Assembly: GCA_030141605.1 (NCBI GenBank)
Contig: JAQGDQ010000002.1
Location: 2,090,501-2,154,500, forward strand
Length of the DNA stretch: 64,000 bases
From: Tubiluchus corallicola
Lineage: Eukaryota > Priapulida > Priapulimorpha > Priapulimorphida > Tubiluchidae
Reading direction: 5' to 3'
This document shows, piece by piece, positions 34,101 to 49,600 of the stretch. The position numbers were made by a program, and so were the translations under genes. The notes below the pieces were generated by a model. The model did not search any database. It had not been told where the DNA came from and worked only from the letters and a program-made list of their open reading frames with translations. Position 1 is the stretch's first letter. Each line of letters starts with the position of its first letter.

Positions 34101-37100
34101 GTATATAAAAATGACCTGTTGTACTGCCTCCCATTACGTGCCATCCACGAGGCAAATTAATATATGTATGTTCAATAGGGAAATACCACCAGCAGTCTCA
34201 ACTAGTGCCAGCGGTTTCTTGACATAATGAGGATGTGCCAGCTGTATGAGGATGCTATGTGCTCCACTGAGTTGCTGGCACTGGTAAAACGCCACTTGTC
34301 GTATAAAGCAAAGCATGTTATCATGCTTTAATTGTTTGTAAGCTGTACAGTACACTTTACAATTACAATAATATTAATGGCAACGCAGTCATAATGGCAA
34401 CTGAAAAGAAAAAATGCGGCTCTTTTCAAAGAATCATCCATGCAAATCCCGGCAAGAAATTTGTAGCCACGATTAAGCCTTTTTACACAAGTAGTGGAGC
34501 ACTAGGCCTACATTACAGTCTATTATATAGTTGAATACACGAGTTTATATAGTTACACAAAAAGTTCTTGATAACGTTGATTGATTTTAAGGGAGTCACT
34601 AATTTAAGAATGATTAATTTAATTATTTTCACTTTAGAGTGAAAACAGAGGACTGTAAGCTGGGTTCACTTGTATGACTACTTTGTGATTTGTCTCAAGT
34701 AAAATTTGATACACTCATTACAATGCAAACTCACTATAATGCCTCTTTTTCCAGTCCCAAAGTAGGCAGGTATAAAGAGAGGTTTTGACTGTACTACTAC
34801 CTCCATATCAACTATAAGTACCACCACAATGGCACCATCAGGGATTTGCCAATCTGATAATTAATACGTGATCGATAAACAAATTTGCATATCAGAACAG
34901 ATAAGAGATCGGGTCGATATTATTGGTAATGGTAACGTGGCCATAAGCCTAAAATGTGCAGTTAAGTTAAAATAAATTAAAATTCAACTTAATTTCTGTG
35001 ACAGTTAACCACTGCATAGAAAAGCAAGAAATCAGTTAATGGCCAGAAGGTGGCTTAAATTATTTTTTCTAATGAATTATGAGGTGTTAACCTGAATTTG
35101 TAATTATATGCTTACTCTTAATAAAAGATAATATTAAGCATTCGTTAATTGCTGTATTAAGGCTGAAGTAAACAAAATACGTCAGATAATGCACAGAGGC
35201 AGCAGCCTAGCAAATGACTTTAAGTATAAATTATCCATGCATAATCTGTTACCCTTAACTACCATAAAATTAAGAAAAGTAAAAAAGGACCATAAAAAAC
35301 ATACATATTTTTGTGGGTCTATAGCTGGTTCTGCAACAAGTTTATCTAGTGCTCCACGTGCTACATATATTTGATTGCTCGACTCGAGCATAACGTGGTG
35401 TAAATCTTCGACATCCGAATCGGAATCATCATCGACCGGACTCGACAGCTGTGTAGACTTCTGCAAAATATTTACACATTTTCTACACTCACTGCTTCAA
35501 AATTTCGCTTGCTTTTGCAATATTTTATTTTCACAAAATCGTTAACAGGCACACATTTTGCAACTTAAAAAAACATACCCCAAAATTTCCATTACTCGCA
35601 ATTTATTGTAACTTCACTTTTGTAACAAAATTGATGTTGAACTAATGAACTAACCCATTTAGCTGGAGTGCTACTGACAAATTCACCACGATTGTGGGAG
35701 AAGTTTCTTCGCAGAGGCGAGTCGAGGGAGTGAACATCACTATCATTGTCCGTCTCCACTATTGCTCTGCGATAATCTTCACCATCATTCTCAATCATTC
35801 GGCAAGCCTTTTCTCTCCATCCTGATTGGTCAGTTCCGCTTGACTGATATAATGGCTCCTTCAGAATGCAAGATTAAAATTAATTGAAAATGATCAATAA
35901 ACTTATAAGGCTGGTAAATTTAATGTAAAAAAAGTTTTATAGCATATGCATGTATTCATAGTTCATGTGGAGGAGTTCACACAATGCCTCATACAATAGA
36001 AAATTTTAAACCCATCTAAAATGAATACTAGAAGTTTTACTTAATCACCTGTTAAAAAATGAAAGCAATGTCTGTTATATAACAGCATCTTATAATAAGG
36101 CAAGCAAAGAACTAATACAGCATAATTCATTAGCGTAGTAAAAGAACTTTCCACACAGAGCTACACTACTTAGCATTATGCTTACATGTTTGAAAGATTT
36201 GTGTAATTGAAAAAGAAAATTCTTAATAATTTAAAATGCTGGTGAATGGTACAGCACTTTCATCTTAGTGTGCCCTGACAATATAAAGTAATTTAAACTT
36301 CTGTTTAGTTAATAAAGAACGTACTAAAAATGTTTTGATTATTTTTTCAAACTTTGTGCAATGTTATCTAGACTTCACTTGACTTATCATTAAAAATGTT
36401 TCTGCTGACTTATCATTAAAATAGCTATGACAAATGGTCATCACAGAAGTTTAAATTCAAGCAATCCTGGTTAGTTTTTTGCTTGCTGGCAAACACAATT
36501 CTATTTCAATTACTAAAAATCTTCTTTTCTACTAGCCCAAGCCCTTCAAACAAGTACCAGTTAACTGACAGAATTTTAATTTATAATATTTTTGATACAA
36601 ATTCCTAATGCTTTCTTTGAGAGGAGTTTGTATAAATATATTTGATTTGTTTTCTTACTTGGTAAGTATCCCATGCAGCATCTGAGAGGGAAGCTATGGT
36701 CTCTGCTTGTTTACTGCGCTGCGATTCACTCTGTTCATCATCATGTTCTGTCACGCTCAGGTCTAATCTTGGAACGTAATCATAATGTACGATGCCATTC
36801 TCTGCTTCTGATGAAGCTCCTAGAAATAGTAATTTTCTAATAAAGCAAACAAGCAGGCAAGAAACAAAATGAATCATGAGAAGAATGAAAAAGGTTAGCA
36901 AATGTTCAATTGTTCCAGTGCTCGCAGAAAATTAAACAATATATATTGAGGAATATTGTTGTGCATATCAAATGCTAACTACAGTCTCAGTCAGTATCCA
37001 CTTAATCGAAAACGACGTTGTGTAAGTACAGTCATATCTCCGTTATCTCCATACTCGTACAAATCGGTTTTCGACCAGAAAATTCAAGCTGAAATTGTCT

Positions 37101-37608
37101 CCGCTCTCGACGAGAATTTTGGTACGCGACCAACCGCCAGACACGTGATGAACGCATGTGCGGAGAGCCTAGTAGAGCCGAGCGTAACCGACCGCACCTG
37201 AGAGTAGTCACGCACAACATTTGAATCGCCTAACATCATTAAGTGCTTTCTCCGCTTTTTTCATGCAGGAATAATTATGTTTTTCTTTCTAAGTAATTCC
37301 ATTATGTTTTTCTTATCAATTATATCATATCTACTGTTTGAATAAACATTTTTGCATTATTATATTTCGTTTTAGTAATACTTTACAGTTCATTTGGTGC
37401 TTGAGAACAGATTATTTGCTTTAAACTGTGCAGTAAACTGTGGATTGCCACATTTGTATCACAATAACCGCAAAGAAGGAAGCCTATATTCGATGACATT
37501 TTTAATATAAATTACATACACAATGGGTGCAGAGAATGTGTACTACTCACTCTAACCAATTAACAAAATGCAAGACTAATTTTTGTTATTTGAATCAGTT
37601 TTCATGAC

Positions 37609-37653
<45 letters not shown>

Positions 37654-40600
37654 TGCTGAATTTTTTTCTATACATTTCAAAAAACTATGGTAGTAAAATA
37701 ATAGTCCACACAGTGTACTAGAGAAGTAATTTATAAACATATGTAAAAATTTCTTACTTACCAACAGTTTCTTTGCTTCCACTACTAGAAGAGTGAAGAG
37801 AACGTCCAAGAAGAAATGACAAACCTGACCCTGATGATCCATTGAAAGTGATCGTTTGTGAAGATCCATTCGGACTATTAGAATTAGCCCGACGACTTCG
37901 GGACATTCGCGCTCTGTTACGTCGCTGCATTCGACGATATTCCGACGAATCAGTTTTACTCGGTGACCTTTGCCGAGGATTATCAGAACTGTCATGGCGG
38001 TTTGCCGGAAATTGTGGGTTGGAGACGGAAGTACGCATTGGCGGCCCACCAGAGAGAGAGTGTAATGCAGATTCAGAAATGGAAAAAGGTGTGAGATCAA
38101 GACGATTCGACAGCTGATATAGTTCGGTTATACTTTTTGGGCGACCATTCCATGAGCGTCGCTTGTTACGCAAAACTGATTGATCATGGGGATCTCTTGC
38201 AATGGGCAGTTCAACAGATCGCATTCTTCTGCGCTTGCTGGGTGAAATTGTACTAGCACTGATGCTATTGTCTTCATCAGAATAACCATCTTCAGCTCCA
38301 GTGCTTGTGTACTCACCTGATGCATCACAAGAGCTAACAGTACGAGGAGAAATAATCTCCTCAGCAGCAGATGAAGTCACATCTTCAGCAGCAGATGAAA
38401 TCATGTCTTCAACCGCAGATGTGCAGCTATCGCTAGCAAAATCATTTCTCAGCAGTCGATGTTCTCGTTTGGAAATGGTCTTCTGGTATTCCAGCCATGC
38501 CCGATACTGATCCGGTTCTTCTCCTGGCGTTGGAACATGATAAAGATCCAGTAATTTTTCATCAAAAAGCATAAGTTTTGCTTGCTGCTCCAGTTTGCTC
38601 TGAGAATCATAGCCAGAAGGTGATATTTCACTAGCTTCAGCGTAGCTGCCATCTAAGGCAATCATTGATGTATCGTCTACTGTATTTTTACCTGTTAATT
38701 GAAGGTCTGCTTCATTAGCAACACCAGCCTTTTGCATCAAAGTCATTTCTTTCTCACCAGTTTCGACAGTTAAGCCATAGCTCTCCATGCGCTGAAGCAC
38801 AAAATCAAGCCGAGTATGTGTCAGACCATCCAGATTATCCTGAAAGAGGGTACGATTCACACCTTCCGGGATTTTCTCTTCCGGTAAGTTTGCCAAATCT
38901 GCATCAACTGGAGTCATTTTGTAAAATGTCAGAAGAGGAGATGCATGAATGTGCTTCCACTCCTCTTCCGTATACCGATCAGGACCATGTTTGCTCTCAT
39001 TTGATGTCGGCTCTGTATCTTCCGTTCTAGCTGATCTTTTAAAAATTGGGTCTGATGGCGAGAGATTATAGCCACGCTCACTTTCGTCGTTGGACAAGTG
39101 AGCCGAACTTTCGCTGGAATAACCAATATCTTTCACAATCAGTTCGAGTTTCTCACCTTGTGTTATTGCATCGTGTAAATCTTGGACACCTCCGTCTCCA
39201 ACCATTGTGCTTTTGTCAGAGTATATTACTTTGCCTATACTTGACGAAGTTCTCTCTTGTTCCATATCAGAAGAGAATCGTTCATACTCATCAGCAGGGA
39301 ACGGTATCACATCGCTCACCTCGCTCTCAGAGTCATAACGAATGCACTCAGGACTGTTAGTGACGTTTTTTGATCGTAGGTTCAATCCGACCTGCGATGG
39401 GTGGTTAAAATTTGGCTCACCAGGTGACAGTGTGTATTGACTTGGTACTTTGCCAGTCTGAAAAAATAAAAAATTGGTGATTACTCTTTGCTGTAGATTA
39501 TGACTGTGAAAGCAAGTTCACCACTGTGGGTCTAAATAGAAAACTGTGTACTTATGTGTTGCATAAGATTACTAACAAACTGACAAAGGAAAGATTTATC
39601 TTCTGTTTTTGCTCTCTTATAGATTAAAATATCGTAAAGCTTAGACACGCAAACTACTGTATTCCTAAAAGTGTATAGCCTAGTGCATTACATAAAATAG
39701 TATTCTCAAAGATGGAGAGAGTTTTAGAGAAATGTCTGCTGATATAATTAGAACACTGTAATAACATATGAGATAAAAAAGAAATCAAGACTTAAAAGTA
39801 GGTCAAGAAACACATTCTAGAATTCTGGAATTTCCAGAGTTCTTCGATGATTTCTTCATTCCTTCACTCACTCACTTATTTCGCTCATCACCTTTTTTCA
39901 ACTCCAAAAGCATTTATCTGTATCAACTGAAATTTGATATAATGATTTGTTATGAAGTACGTGATTCAAAACAAAAAAAAATTATAGCAGCCCTTTCTTA
40001 ATTAGTTAACTGATTACAGCAGTTTAGTTTTAAAACGACTAAACGAGATATTATGTGAAGAGCAGAAGTGTGTGGTACCAGAAATATCTGCAGATTCACT
40101 TGAAGTTTTGGGCACAAAAATAGGGTAACCAAGGCTCAGTTCAGCAATTACCTTTACTTTCTAGCCTTATACTGGGAGTCGCTCAACAAACGGCAAAACC
40201 ACTCATTCCATTCTGAAAGCCCTAATTTAATCTCATGTAATTCTGATATTATAACAATTATTATATCAGTTCATTATATCAGTTTCTTATAACAATTAAC
40301 AAAAGACGTTATATTGCAAGGAAGCACACAGAGAGGGTCACACCTGCCTATTAGGAATCTATTGTTCACCATTTCAAGAATGCACTGCACCAATGCATTA
40401 GAAAGACCAGTTAATATAGATAATCGTTTTATAATTATAAGAAAACATTCATACTCATAGAAAGAGGGCAGTAACCTAAACGCATAGCAAGTAAACCATC
40501 ATGTTGTTGTAGTTATAAAAATGTATACAAAACGCTTCCTATTTATAACAACTGCTCACCGTTTCGAAAAGAGATGCTCTATTTTTCGCAGTTCGCTTAT

Positions 40601-43600
40601 TAGCCAACGTCCTATTTTTATAACTGTGAGTTATAACCAGAACTAAGCGACTGGACACCGTACAAGTGCGCGGAGGTTTTTTATCCATGCTGTCAAAAAT
40701 CTGTTTCCAAGTAGATGAATTGACGGAAACACTTATGATAACATTATCACAATGAACAGAAAAAGTAAAACGCTCTTGTTAAATTAATAATCCACAGAAC
40801 TGCACTCTTCAATTCACCAAAGTGTCATTCTCAATAAGAAGCAAATAGTCAACGACAAGGAGCTTACTTGAGAGGACACACTAGGCAAGTCTCCACTTGA
40901 AATGCGGCGTAAACAACGAACAAGACGATTGTTTGTTTGATTCAAGACTTTTTGCTTTTTGCATAGATCTAACATAATAACAGACGAATAAGATGTATCT
41001 CCTCAAGTCTTGGCAATGATGGAACACACAAAATCTTGGACAATGAGTTACTTCATCATATGCAACGTAAATGAACCAAATTAATAAATGCAAATTTGAG
41101 CTCTCAGGCGAATAATAGCTTAAAATCTTACACACGACACCTACACAATGCATCGAAATTCTTTGTTATAATATTTTCTCCGTGAATCAAAAGTAATAAA
41201 CGTTTCAACATTTCGGCATAAAATTTTTCTGTTGACTTTACCGTTGGTTTACGTGTCTAAATTTCATAATTATAATTTGTTTGTATTTAATTAGAACGGG
41301 TCCACCAGTGAACTGTAAAGGCCGGTGAGCTGGTTTTACAAAAAAAAAAACATGACATAATTTCAAGCAATGAAATGTAAGGAATTAGTATATTTTGGTT
41401 CATTAACGAAGGTGTTAAAACCTACTGAATATGATCAATACGTTGCACAGCAGAGCATTTAAATCCAGAACAACAATAAACACGAAAAGCATGAATAAAC
41501 TGGCGGTTGGGAAGCTTTGTGTGTCAAGCAAATGTTATTTTTGGGGTTGTTATAATTAAGAAAACGAAACAACAAGAAAACTTGAAAATGCTTGCAAGTG
41601 AAATTGAAACAAAATATTATACTAGGCAAGTAGCCAAGCAGGCACAACCCACAGAAATGGACTATTCTTTTCAAGTCATATTAGAAATTTGAAATAGAAT
41701 TTTACTTCGAAAATGAACTGACAGGATAGAGCTCTGTAAGCAACGCAAATAAACGCGCGGAAATTTACCACCCAAAGAGAGGGATTAGGGTTACAGGTAG
41801 CGTTCTGCTCATAATCTTAATCTGGTCATTCAAAGTCTCGACAAAACCGTCTAAAACAAATTTGCTGTAGCAGTAATTAGCAAGTCAAAGTTAACATGGA
41901 CGATTATTAATTCTGAAAAGCAAATTTACACTGACGCTGTTCGTAAGAGTGCCTACAATGTAGTCAAAATTAGCAAAATTGCTAGTTACTTTTATGACTG
42001 GCAAAAAATTGCGTTCAAGACGAAAAATGCACATTGTGATACCCGTAGTTATCACTGTGATCCATTTTGATAATTTTGCCTAACTTACTTCGAAGAGTCT
42101 GTAAGACTTTTGATAAATCGGGATACAAGTTCTTACAGTTCTGTGACTTTCGAAGAGTGAGAAATGTGATTAAGATCGCAATACCAACGAACGAAATATT
42201 TCAAAGAGAAAGTTCTGAAGTTTTAGACCCACTCAGCATAACACAGGAATAGTCCTTAATTTAAACACAATGCAGGTCAATTTCAACAGACAAAGCTTAA
42301 AAACTTGAGTGCAGAATTTTTTTACGTGCCCGACTATCGAAACGTACCGATCAACAAAAGATTTTATGCAGAAAATGTCTATCTTTCCCTAGGTAATGTT
42401 AGTGTCACAGAATGACAGAATTACAAAAGAAAACCCCTAGTAAATATAGTAGTCAAGAAATACTAAACGACAAAGTTCGGTCTGTGATTTAGCCTGCTTC
42501 AGAAGCAAAATCAACACCATATAATCGAATCCCGTTACTCAACTACAAATGAATACACGCTCCTCGAATGCACGGGAAAATTATTGATGTTTTGGGAAAA
42601 TGCCTCAAACTATTTCCTAAGTTCGTTCAACCAAAGAACTGAGTGCATCAAAATTCAATGTCTGTCTTTTCTTGACTATCGAAGAAACTAGAGACACAAA
42701 ACATCGCCAGAGAAAGCGGATAACGGAACGTTATAACGGTTAAACACAAGTGCTGTGTGGCGACTGGTCACTATCCACTGTCCTGTCATCAAAAGTATTC
42801 AAACTGCAATCACTTTCAACAGTTCACAAAGACACGTCTTATTACCACCAAGAGGAACTAATCACTAAATTCCGGACCGATGTGCAGATCAAGGTTGAAG
42901 ACTGTTCCACCTCGGCACCCCATGAGTGCCACTCAAACAAGCAAAGTATGTTTAGTGCGCTAAAAAATACACAAATGAATCATAGATTCAAGAATAACAT
43001 AAGGATCATCCGACTAGGACAAGGACCATTTTATGTAGAAGGTGGTGGGCCATACAGGTTAAGAATTGCCACGCTTCGCAAGCTTCATACTCGAGTTAAT
43101 TACAATTTTTAAAAGGAGTGGTTCTACAGATCTACACAATGGTGTTATGAATTTGCTTCTTATAGGACCTGGAATGGGGATTTGTTCAGAACAATAGCAA
43201 CACACTTGAAGTGGGTGTATTCTTTTTTGAGCGTAGTGGACGCAAAGTTGCCCAAAGAAGAATCCTAATTGCTATAGATCCTAATCAGATGACTAAATGG
43301 GTAGATCAGGACAGTAAATCAGGCTGACTGGCAACCCTCTCCTCCTTTTCACAGCCTTTTAAACTGACGACTGCTGGTAATTCTGACGACTGCTGGTAAT
43401 TCTTTCACCAGCTACAGCCCCACTTCAGCAGCAGGCAGCCAGTTAATGCAGCTGAAACAGGGCTTCAAGCTGTTTCCCTGATTTGTGCAATATATAGCAT
43501 GGTAGAATTCCATTTTCATCTCTTACTCCACCATTTGCACCACAATATAAGTTGCACCCAAGTTGCCACCGGCTTGAAATACGTACATGAAAAAAGGTTA

Positions 43601-46600
43601 ATTAAGTAATCACAACTATTTTACTAAAGCTAGTAAAACAATCATGGAGTAAAGACATCGTATAAAAATTTTCAAACAACTTGAAGACAGAAAAACCCCA
43701 ATGACGACGATAAGACCGCCCTTAATGCTATCACACCCCGAGGCTTTGACGAAATTGACGTAGTTCATTGGAACGAGCAAAACAGCAAAATTGTATACTT
43801 TGGCTTTTAAATATACACTAAAAGATGTTTGGTTAAGCGCCCAAATCTGCCGACTGTTTGCCGTCAAACTTTACCCAGTGACAATTGACACGGAATTTTC
43901 CGGGCGATACGCAGCGAAAGGCAACAATGGTACCATCAAACGGAACAGGTTCAAGGTATTGGAAACACGTTCACAGAATGTAACTCAAACATCATATGCC
44001 TGTTCAAGTATTACTATAACTTGATTTATTCTAGGTCATGAACGAGTTCGAATCAATAATGTCAAGCTAACACGATGATATATCCAACAAATGACGATCC
44101 CAACAGAATTATACCGCCAGATGTCTATATCTATAAGCTCAGTACTCAATATGTTCCTCCTGCACAATATTATAATCTGTATCTGAGTGATTAATAAGTC
44201 TTGTAATTGCAATTTGACACACACGTCTATATGTCTATATAGTCTATATGCCTATATGTCTTCTTTCTTCACTTCATAATTGTACAGTAAAGAGTAATAC
44301 AGGCCTGTATACATTAATTCTATGCACTTACATGAACATTCTTTTACTCTGCACATGTCGTTCATGTGCTCATTCATGCACGCAATCATTTATTCAATCA
44401 TCATGCACATTTGTTTAAAGAGAGGAAAAATGGCATTTTCTTTAAAAAACACTGACCAAATTTCAGAAGCCAAATGCAATTTTATGAATTCACCCAAATA
44501 TGGTAGCTAGTCTTTAAAAAAAGAAATTTACTAACCTTTTTATATTTAATCAATTCTTCTAGTCGGCACTGATATTCCAAACTCTGCAACCAGAGGGCGT
44601 GCCAGCGTCTTTCTAAATTGATGGCAACACTCTGGACGGAGTCTATGTCTATATCAGACGGACAAACTTTGTTGTCGTTCTGCAGATGTTCACTCAACTT
44701 GAGTAATCCGGATATTACCTTCGAGCGGGACTCGATCTCTCGCTGTATCAGCTGAAACAAAAGAGCAGACATGTCAATAGTTATGTATAAAATAATAAAA
44801 CAGTCTGGGCTTTTCGCGGGTGACACAATGCAAAGATGTGTGTTTACATGCTTCTTCTGGCCCTTTATCGGACGATTGATGAAAAATATTACTCCTTTTC
44901 AGGTGTTTAACCGCGCATTAATTCCTCATCCTACTCAGTTTTAGATCATTATTACGTAACTTCAACTTTCAATGAAATGTTTCGATTTGTTGGTCTCAGA
45001 AAGTTTACTGGTTTAGCTATTATCACCTATACCTTAATCATTTACAAAAACAATGAGTTGACAGGCCACTGGAAAAAATTATCATTGTGCTGGGGAAACT
45101 GTGTCAATTGTCAAGAGAGTGAGTTACCAACCCATACAGAGATCACGCGGTAGACTCCTTAGTTAAAATGTCAGTTATTGGAATTGGCAAATCAATGGTC
45201 ATATACGCATAGACGCGACAAGCACCCACTACACTAATGAGCCAGAAATCAACGTACGAGTATTACCCTAATAACTCTCAATAGTGGTGTCTACATCCAA
45301 TCATCCTCGCTCAATGATTTTATCCATGTATTATAAGATAAGGTTACATAGTGCTTAAGAAGTCTGTCTATCTGTCTACAATAATTTTTAGCATTAATAC
45401 TAGTAAAGGACAATACAGGTTGCAAATGGTTTCTTTAGTGCCGGGGTCTGCTTAGCAAATGGAAGAGGACCGTGGAAATACATGTCCCCAGATGTTTTTC
45501 TCGTGAAGAAAATTGTATGTACACCTAAAAACGACTAAAACATTAGCTGTGCTCCAGTCTGACCATAACATTAGCAATAAACTCCGGCATCACAGACTTG
45601 CTACAAAACTACAGTAGGTGCATTTTAAACTCTCTACTGACAGTCAATTCAACCACTCAACCACAATTTTTTTTATCAAACTCTGAAGAGTCATTTGATT
45701 AGTTTTAGCTGCCAGGGTTGTTTGTCAGTTCTAAAAATAATAAGCTGACACGTTAAAAGGTTCTTGATAACTCAACAGCAGTTACATCAACAGAAGAAAC
45801 AGCGGAAAAATCGATTCTGAACTAAATCCGAAACGACGGAAATGAATGTACTAAAAATCTCTTGTTTGTTAAACAGTAAACAATTTACGTTCTTCCTGAT
45901 CACTATGACCCTAAGTTTGGGCATTAGTGTATTTTAACTAACACGATTAATATGTATAAGGAACAACAGCAGTAGTGCGGCAAAATCTTTGCTAAGACAT
46001 GCTAACTAATACAAGTTTTGTATGTATCTTTAAACAGATTTAATGATCCAAAGTACAACGAAAGTTACTATTCATATAAATAAATCATGTATTTCCTAAC
46101 ATTTTATTAGCAGAATATAATTATGCTTTTTTGGTGGTTTTAAAATTCATATGCTTATTTTCTTCTTTATGCAGAGAAACAGAGTTACTTTATGCAGAGA
46201 GCCTAATGTAAGCACCGCCAACAACAAGAATAACATCGTTCACAAATGGTTCATTTTGCAAAATATTTCTGATTAAGCACAGAGAATTTCCATGTTTTTG
46301 CATTGGTGAAATTCTTTTCTTTTCAACATGATGTTTAATTTATAATGAGCGATTGTGACGCAGATTGCGTTTTATTACTTCTGATTAGATCTGATAATTA
46401 CATAATGATGAATATAATTTATAGTAATCATAATTTTCAGATTAGCATAATCAGTTCTGTACATGGCAAATATTTTGTGTAGAAAGTCCAGTCTTGTAAG
46501 CTCGACATATTCTTCTTGCTCGCAGTACTTTCAAAATTAGGCTAAACTGCAAATTAGCCGCACAAAGGCATGTTTTATTAACTTACCAGTCGACACGACC

Positions 46601-49600
46601 ATGTTACATATTTCTTATGGACGCATTAGTTATTTTTAAAAGAATTAAGCCGAAGGAGAAACACAATACTGATGTAACATGAAGTTTTTCTTAAACTATC
46701 TAGCCTCTTTTAAGTCTTCTAAACTTCTGAAAAATTTTGTGTTTAGAAAAGTTCACTTTCATTCATAGTCTATTCATATGATACACATGTATTCTGAATT
46801 TCTCGTGATACCACGTACTGCGAAGTGAAGCTACTGGCACAACGCTAAACACTGTCACTCTGATCCGCGTAAGAACATCATGAAATGTTCAAAGCAAAAT
46901 TAGCAGCTGCAATCATTCTAATCAGATATCAAAACACATGTACACGCTTTGCCAAGCGTTGTAACTGAACACAATAATAGTTCCATGATAACAATAACAT
47001 GGATAAGCGATTAAGCAGGCACAGAGACAATTTGTCTGCACCGGCTGTCTAGACTCAAACATCTGTTCCATTCTGGACAATTCCCTCTACCATTTTCGCT
47101 GGAGCACTACAAATAGAATATCTTGACCATGCGCTATAATTTTTGTAATTTTTGACTTGAAAAGTTTCCCGACTTGAATGTTTGAAGATATTCAAAAGAA
47201 AAAGACAAAACGTTCTGGCATCAGCATTCACTGTTTAGGTATTCTATGTGTAAAAGGCATAATTATTACAAAGGTGTGAAAAAGGACTGGTCCATTTTGC
47301 AAACAAGCACAAAACACCTATAGTTATATCGCGTATTTGCATAGTTATACGAGAACAATAATAATTTACACACCCCAGAGCAATGGTCTTTCAAGTGTTT
47401 TGTTTCATTGTTACGTGTAAAAAAATCAGAAACTGGCGTGTGTTTGGTCATAAAGCGCAAATCATGACACATTATGTAAACTCGTGAATTTCATCTTCAT
47501 TTGTGCTCTAAAAATAAAATGGAAAACCACACACAATTAGCTGACGTAGAGGTGTGTTTCTTAGTATTTTTGGTCAAATTACTATACAACGTATGCGTTC
47601 TAAAAATAAAATCAACCACAGCTGTAACGAATACAAAAATACGTTTACCCAGAGAAACTGACCGAGAAAAAACACGAGCTTAGGGCGGCGGAGATTCAAG
47701 AGTCACTTCTTTACGTAGGTTAGCTTGAGTAGTTCCACGCTATACTAGTCTACTGGTGATTCAATTCAGAAAATAAAAGCATGAACTCATTTAATGACAT
47801 TTAAAGCGCAGGAGTGTCCATTTTTTAGATTTGCCTTGAACACACGCTCCTACTCTTGAAACGCACACCCATTGGCGCCCGAGGCGGACGCAGTGACGCA
47901 CGTGCGTCCACAGAATTTCTCAAGAAAATTTTTTATGGCTAGATAAAGTTTTTCAGCAGTAAAGCAAGAAACACACCAACCCCTTGTTTGTTTGCGCAAT
48001 CCCCGAGCAGTCTGCTGATTTGCATAGTGAAGTTCAGCTTATGTATATCACTTACATAATGTTGATTCTCTTATCGATTTTCGTTGTCTAGACAGTTTTT
48101 AGCCACTGTAACTGTACTTCTGCATTTAGGGGGTGGGCCCAAGCCCCTTTAACGGTAGTAGTGAAATTATGAGTCACGAGTTTGAGGTGAAATTGCCTGA
48201 GGAAATAGCTTCTAGCAACCGCAAAATGGTCTAGAATCCAGTAAAACTGCATTTAGCTGTGACCAGTGGAAAAATTAACACGCATGCAAACATATTTTAA
48301 TATATGTTTTAATATTTTAACATGTTTTAACACATTTAAAAATTTTGTATGAACAGTGGGTGGGCTCAAATCAGTTTTATGTTTGACCATTCACATTTTG
48401 CTGGATAGATTGCAGTGTATTACGGACTTGCTTTTAAGATATATGACTACTACAATAGAATACAATGAATATTACCTAGGTAAATATAGGTAAAATATAT
48501 TTATTAAAGCAGAATATTTCACGTTTGGTGAAGTCTAAGTACCAGCCTTTAGATCTCATTTGAGGCCTCAAAAATGTCCTTAAATACAGAAAAATGCGTT
48601 GATGACCCCCGGACTCCCTAGCTGCTTGTGCGTCCAATTTTTTAACCTCTGGCGGCGCCCATGCGTACAACTGCGTCTAGTTGAACAGTACTCGTGAAAT
48701 AACGCCAGGTGGCTCCCAAACAATGAGATAATTTACCAAGAAGCACTTCAGCTAATCTGATTTGCTACTAAAAATTAAAGTTGTTAATACTTAGGCAAGC
48801 TTTATTCATTTAAAAAAAAATCACTGTAGCATGAAGTGCAAACCATACGGTATGGTTTCCCAGGCTGCTTTCCTGCCTTCGAGTTAGTCATCACTTGGCG
48901 AGTTTACACTGCAGTTGAAACGGTGTCTAGAACAGTTTTGTGTATAGCCAAATAATATCCGAAAACTTTTCTGTGAGCAAGGAGCCAAGGTCAGACCTTA
49001 TTCTGCCAATCTATGAATTCAGGTTACATTAGTTACAGTTTAGAGTAAAGTTTAATACCCTTATAGTAAGTTAAGGTGTACCCAGCCTTGTTGAGGAGTT
49101 TGGGAACTGATCATGTTCTCTCAAATAAAAAGAAGATAGTATTGACTTGCATTTTTTGTGATATTGACATTGAATAAACAATAAACGACTATACTGAAAA
49201 GTGCCAGATGGATTGTATGAGGCGAGAAAACATATGAATATTCATACTTAAAATGGATATCAGTTGCTTCCATTACAAAACACGCCCAATAATTTCCATA
49301 ACATGCACTATGTAAATTTACTCTGCAAAGCTGCAGCTACATTCAGCAATAATCAGTCGTCTGCAGGCTCTACTGCTGAAGCTATAAACTAATGCATGCT
49401 GTTACTGATAAAGCTTTATCGTAACAGAAGCCAGAAAAAATAACACACACAGTATCTAATATATAGCTTCTCCCAATATTAAAACAAAACAAATGCGGTA
49501 ATATTACAGCGTACACACAGACACGTGGAAGCAAACTAAATGTAGCTCAGATGAAAGGTTGTTCAGGACAAAGGGCATGAATGGACAATAAGAGATTGTG

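Noticed and set aside
37576-38100. 174-codon minus-strand frame containing a Tyr-Ile run
   Set aside because: Frame-shifted shadow of the large nesprin exon that reads into the (TA)n microsatellite.
38301-39360. Plus-strand open frames opposite the large nesprin exon
   Set aside because: Antisense shadows of a long open exon with biased codons.
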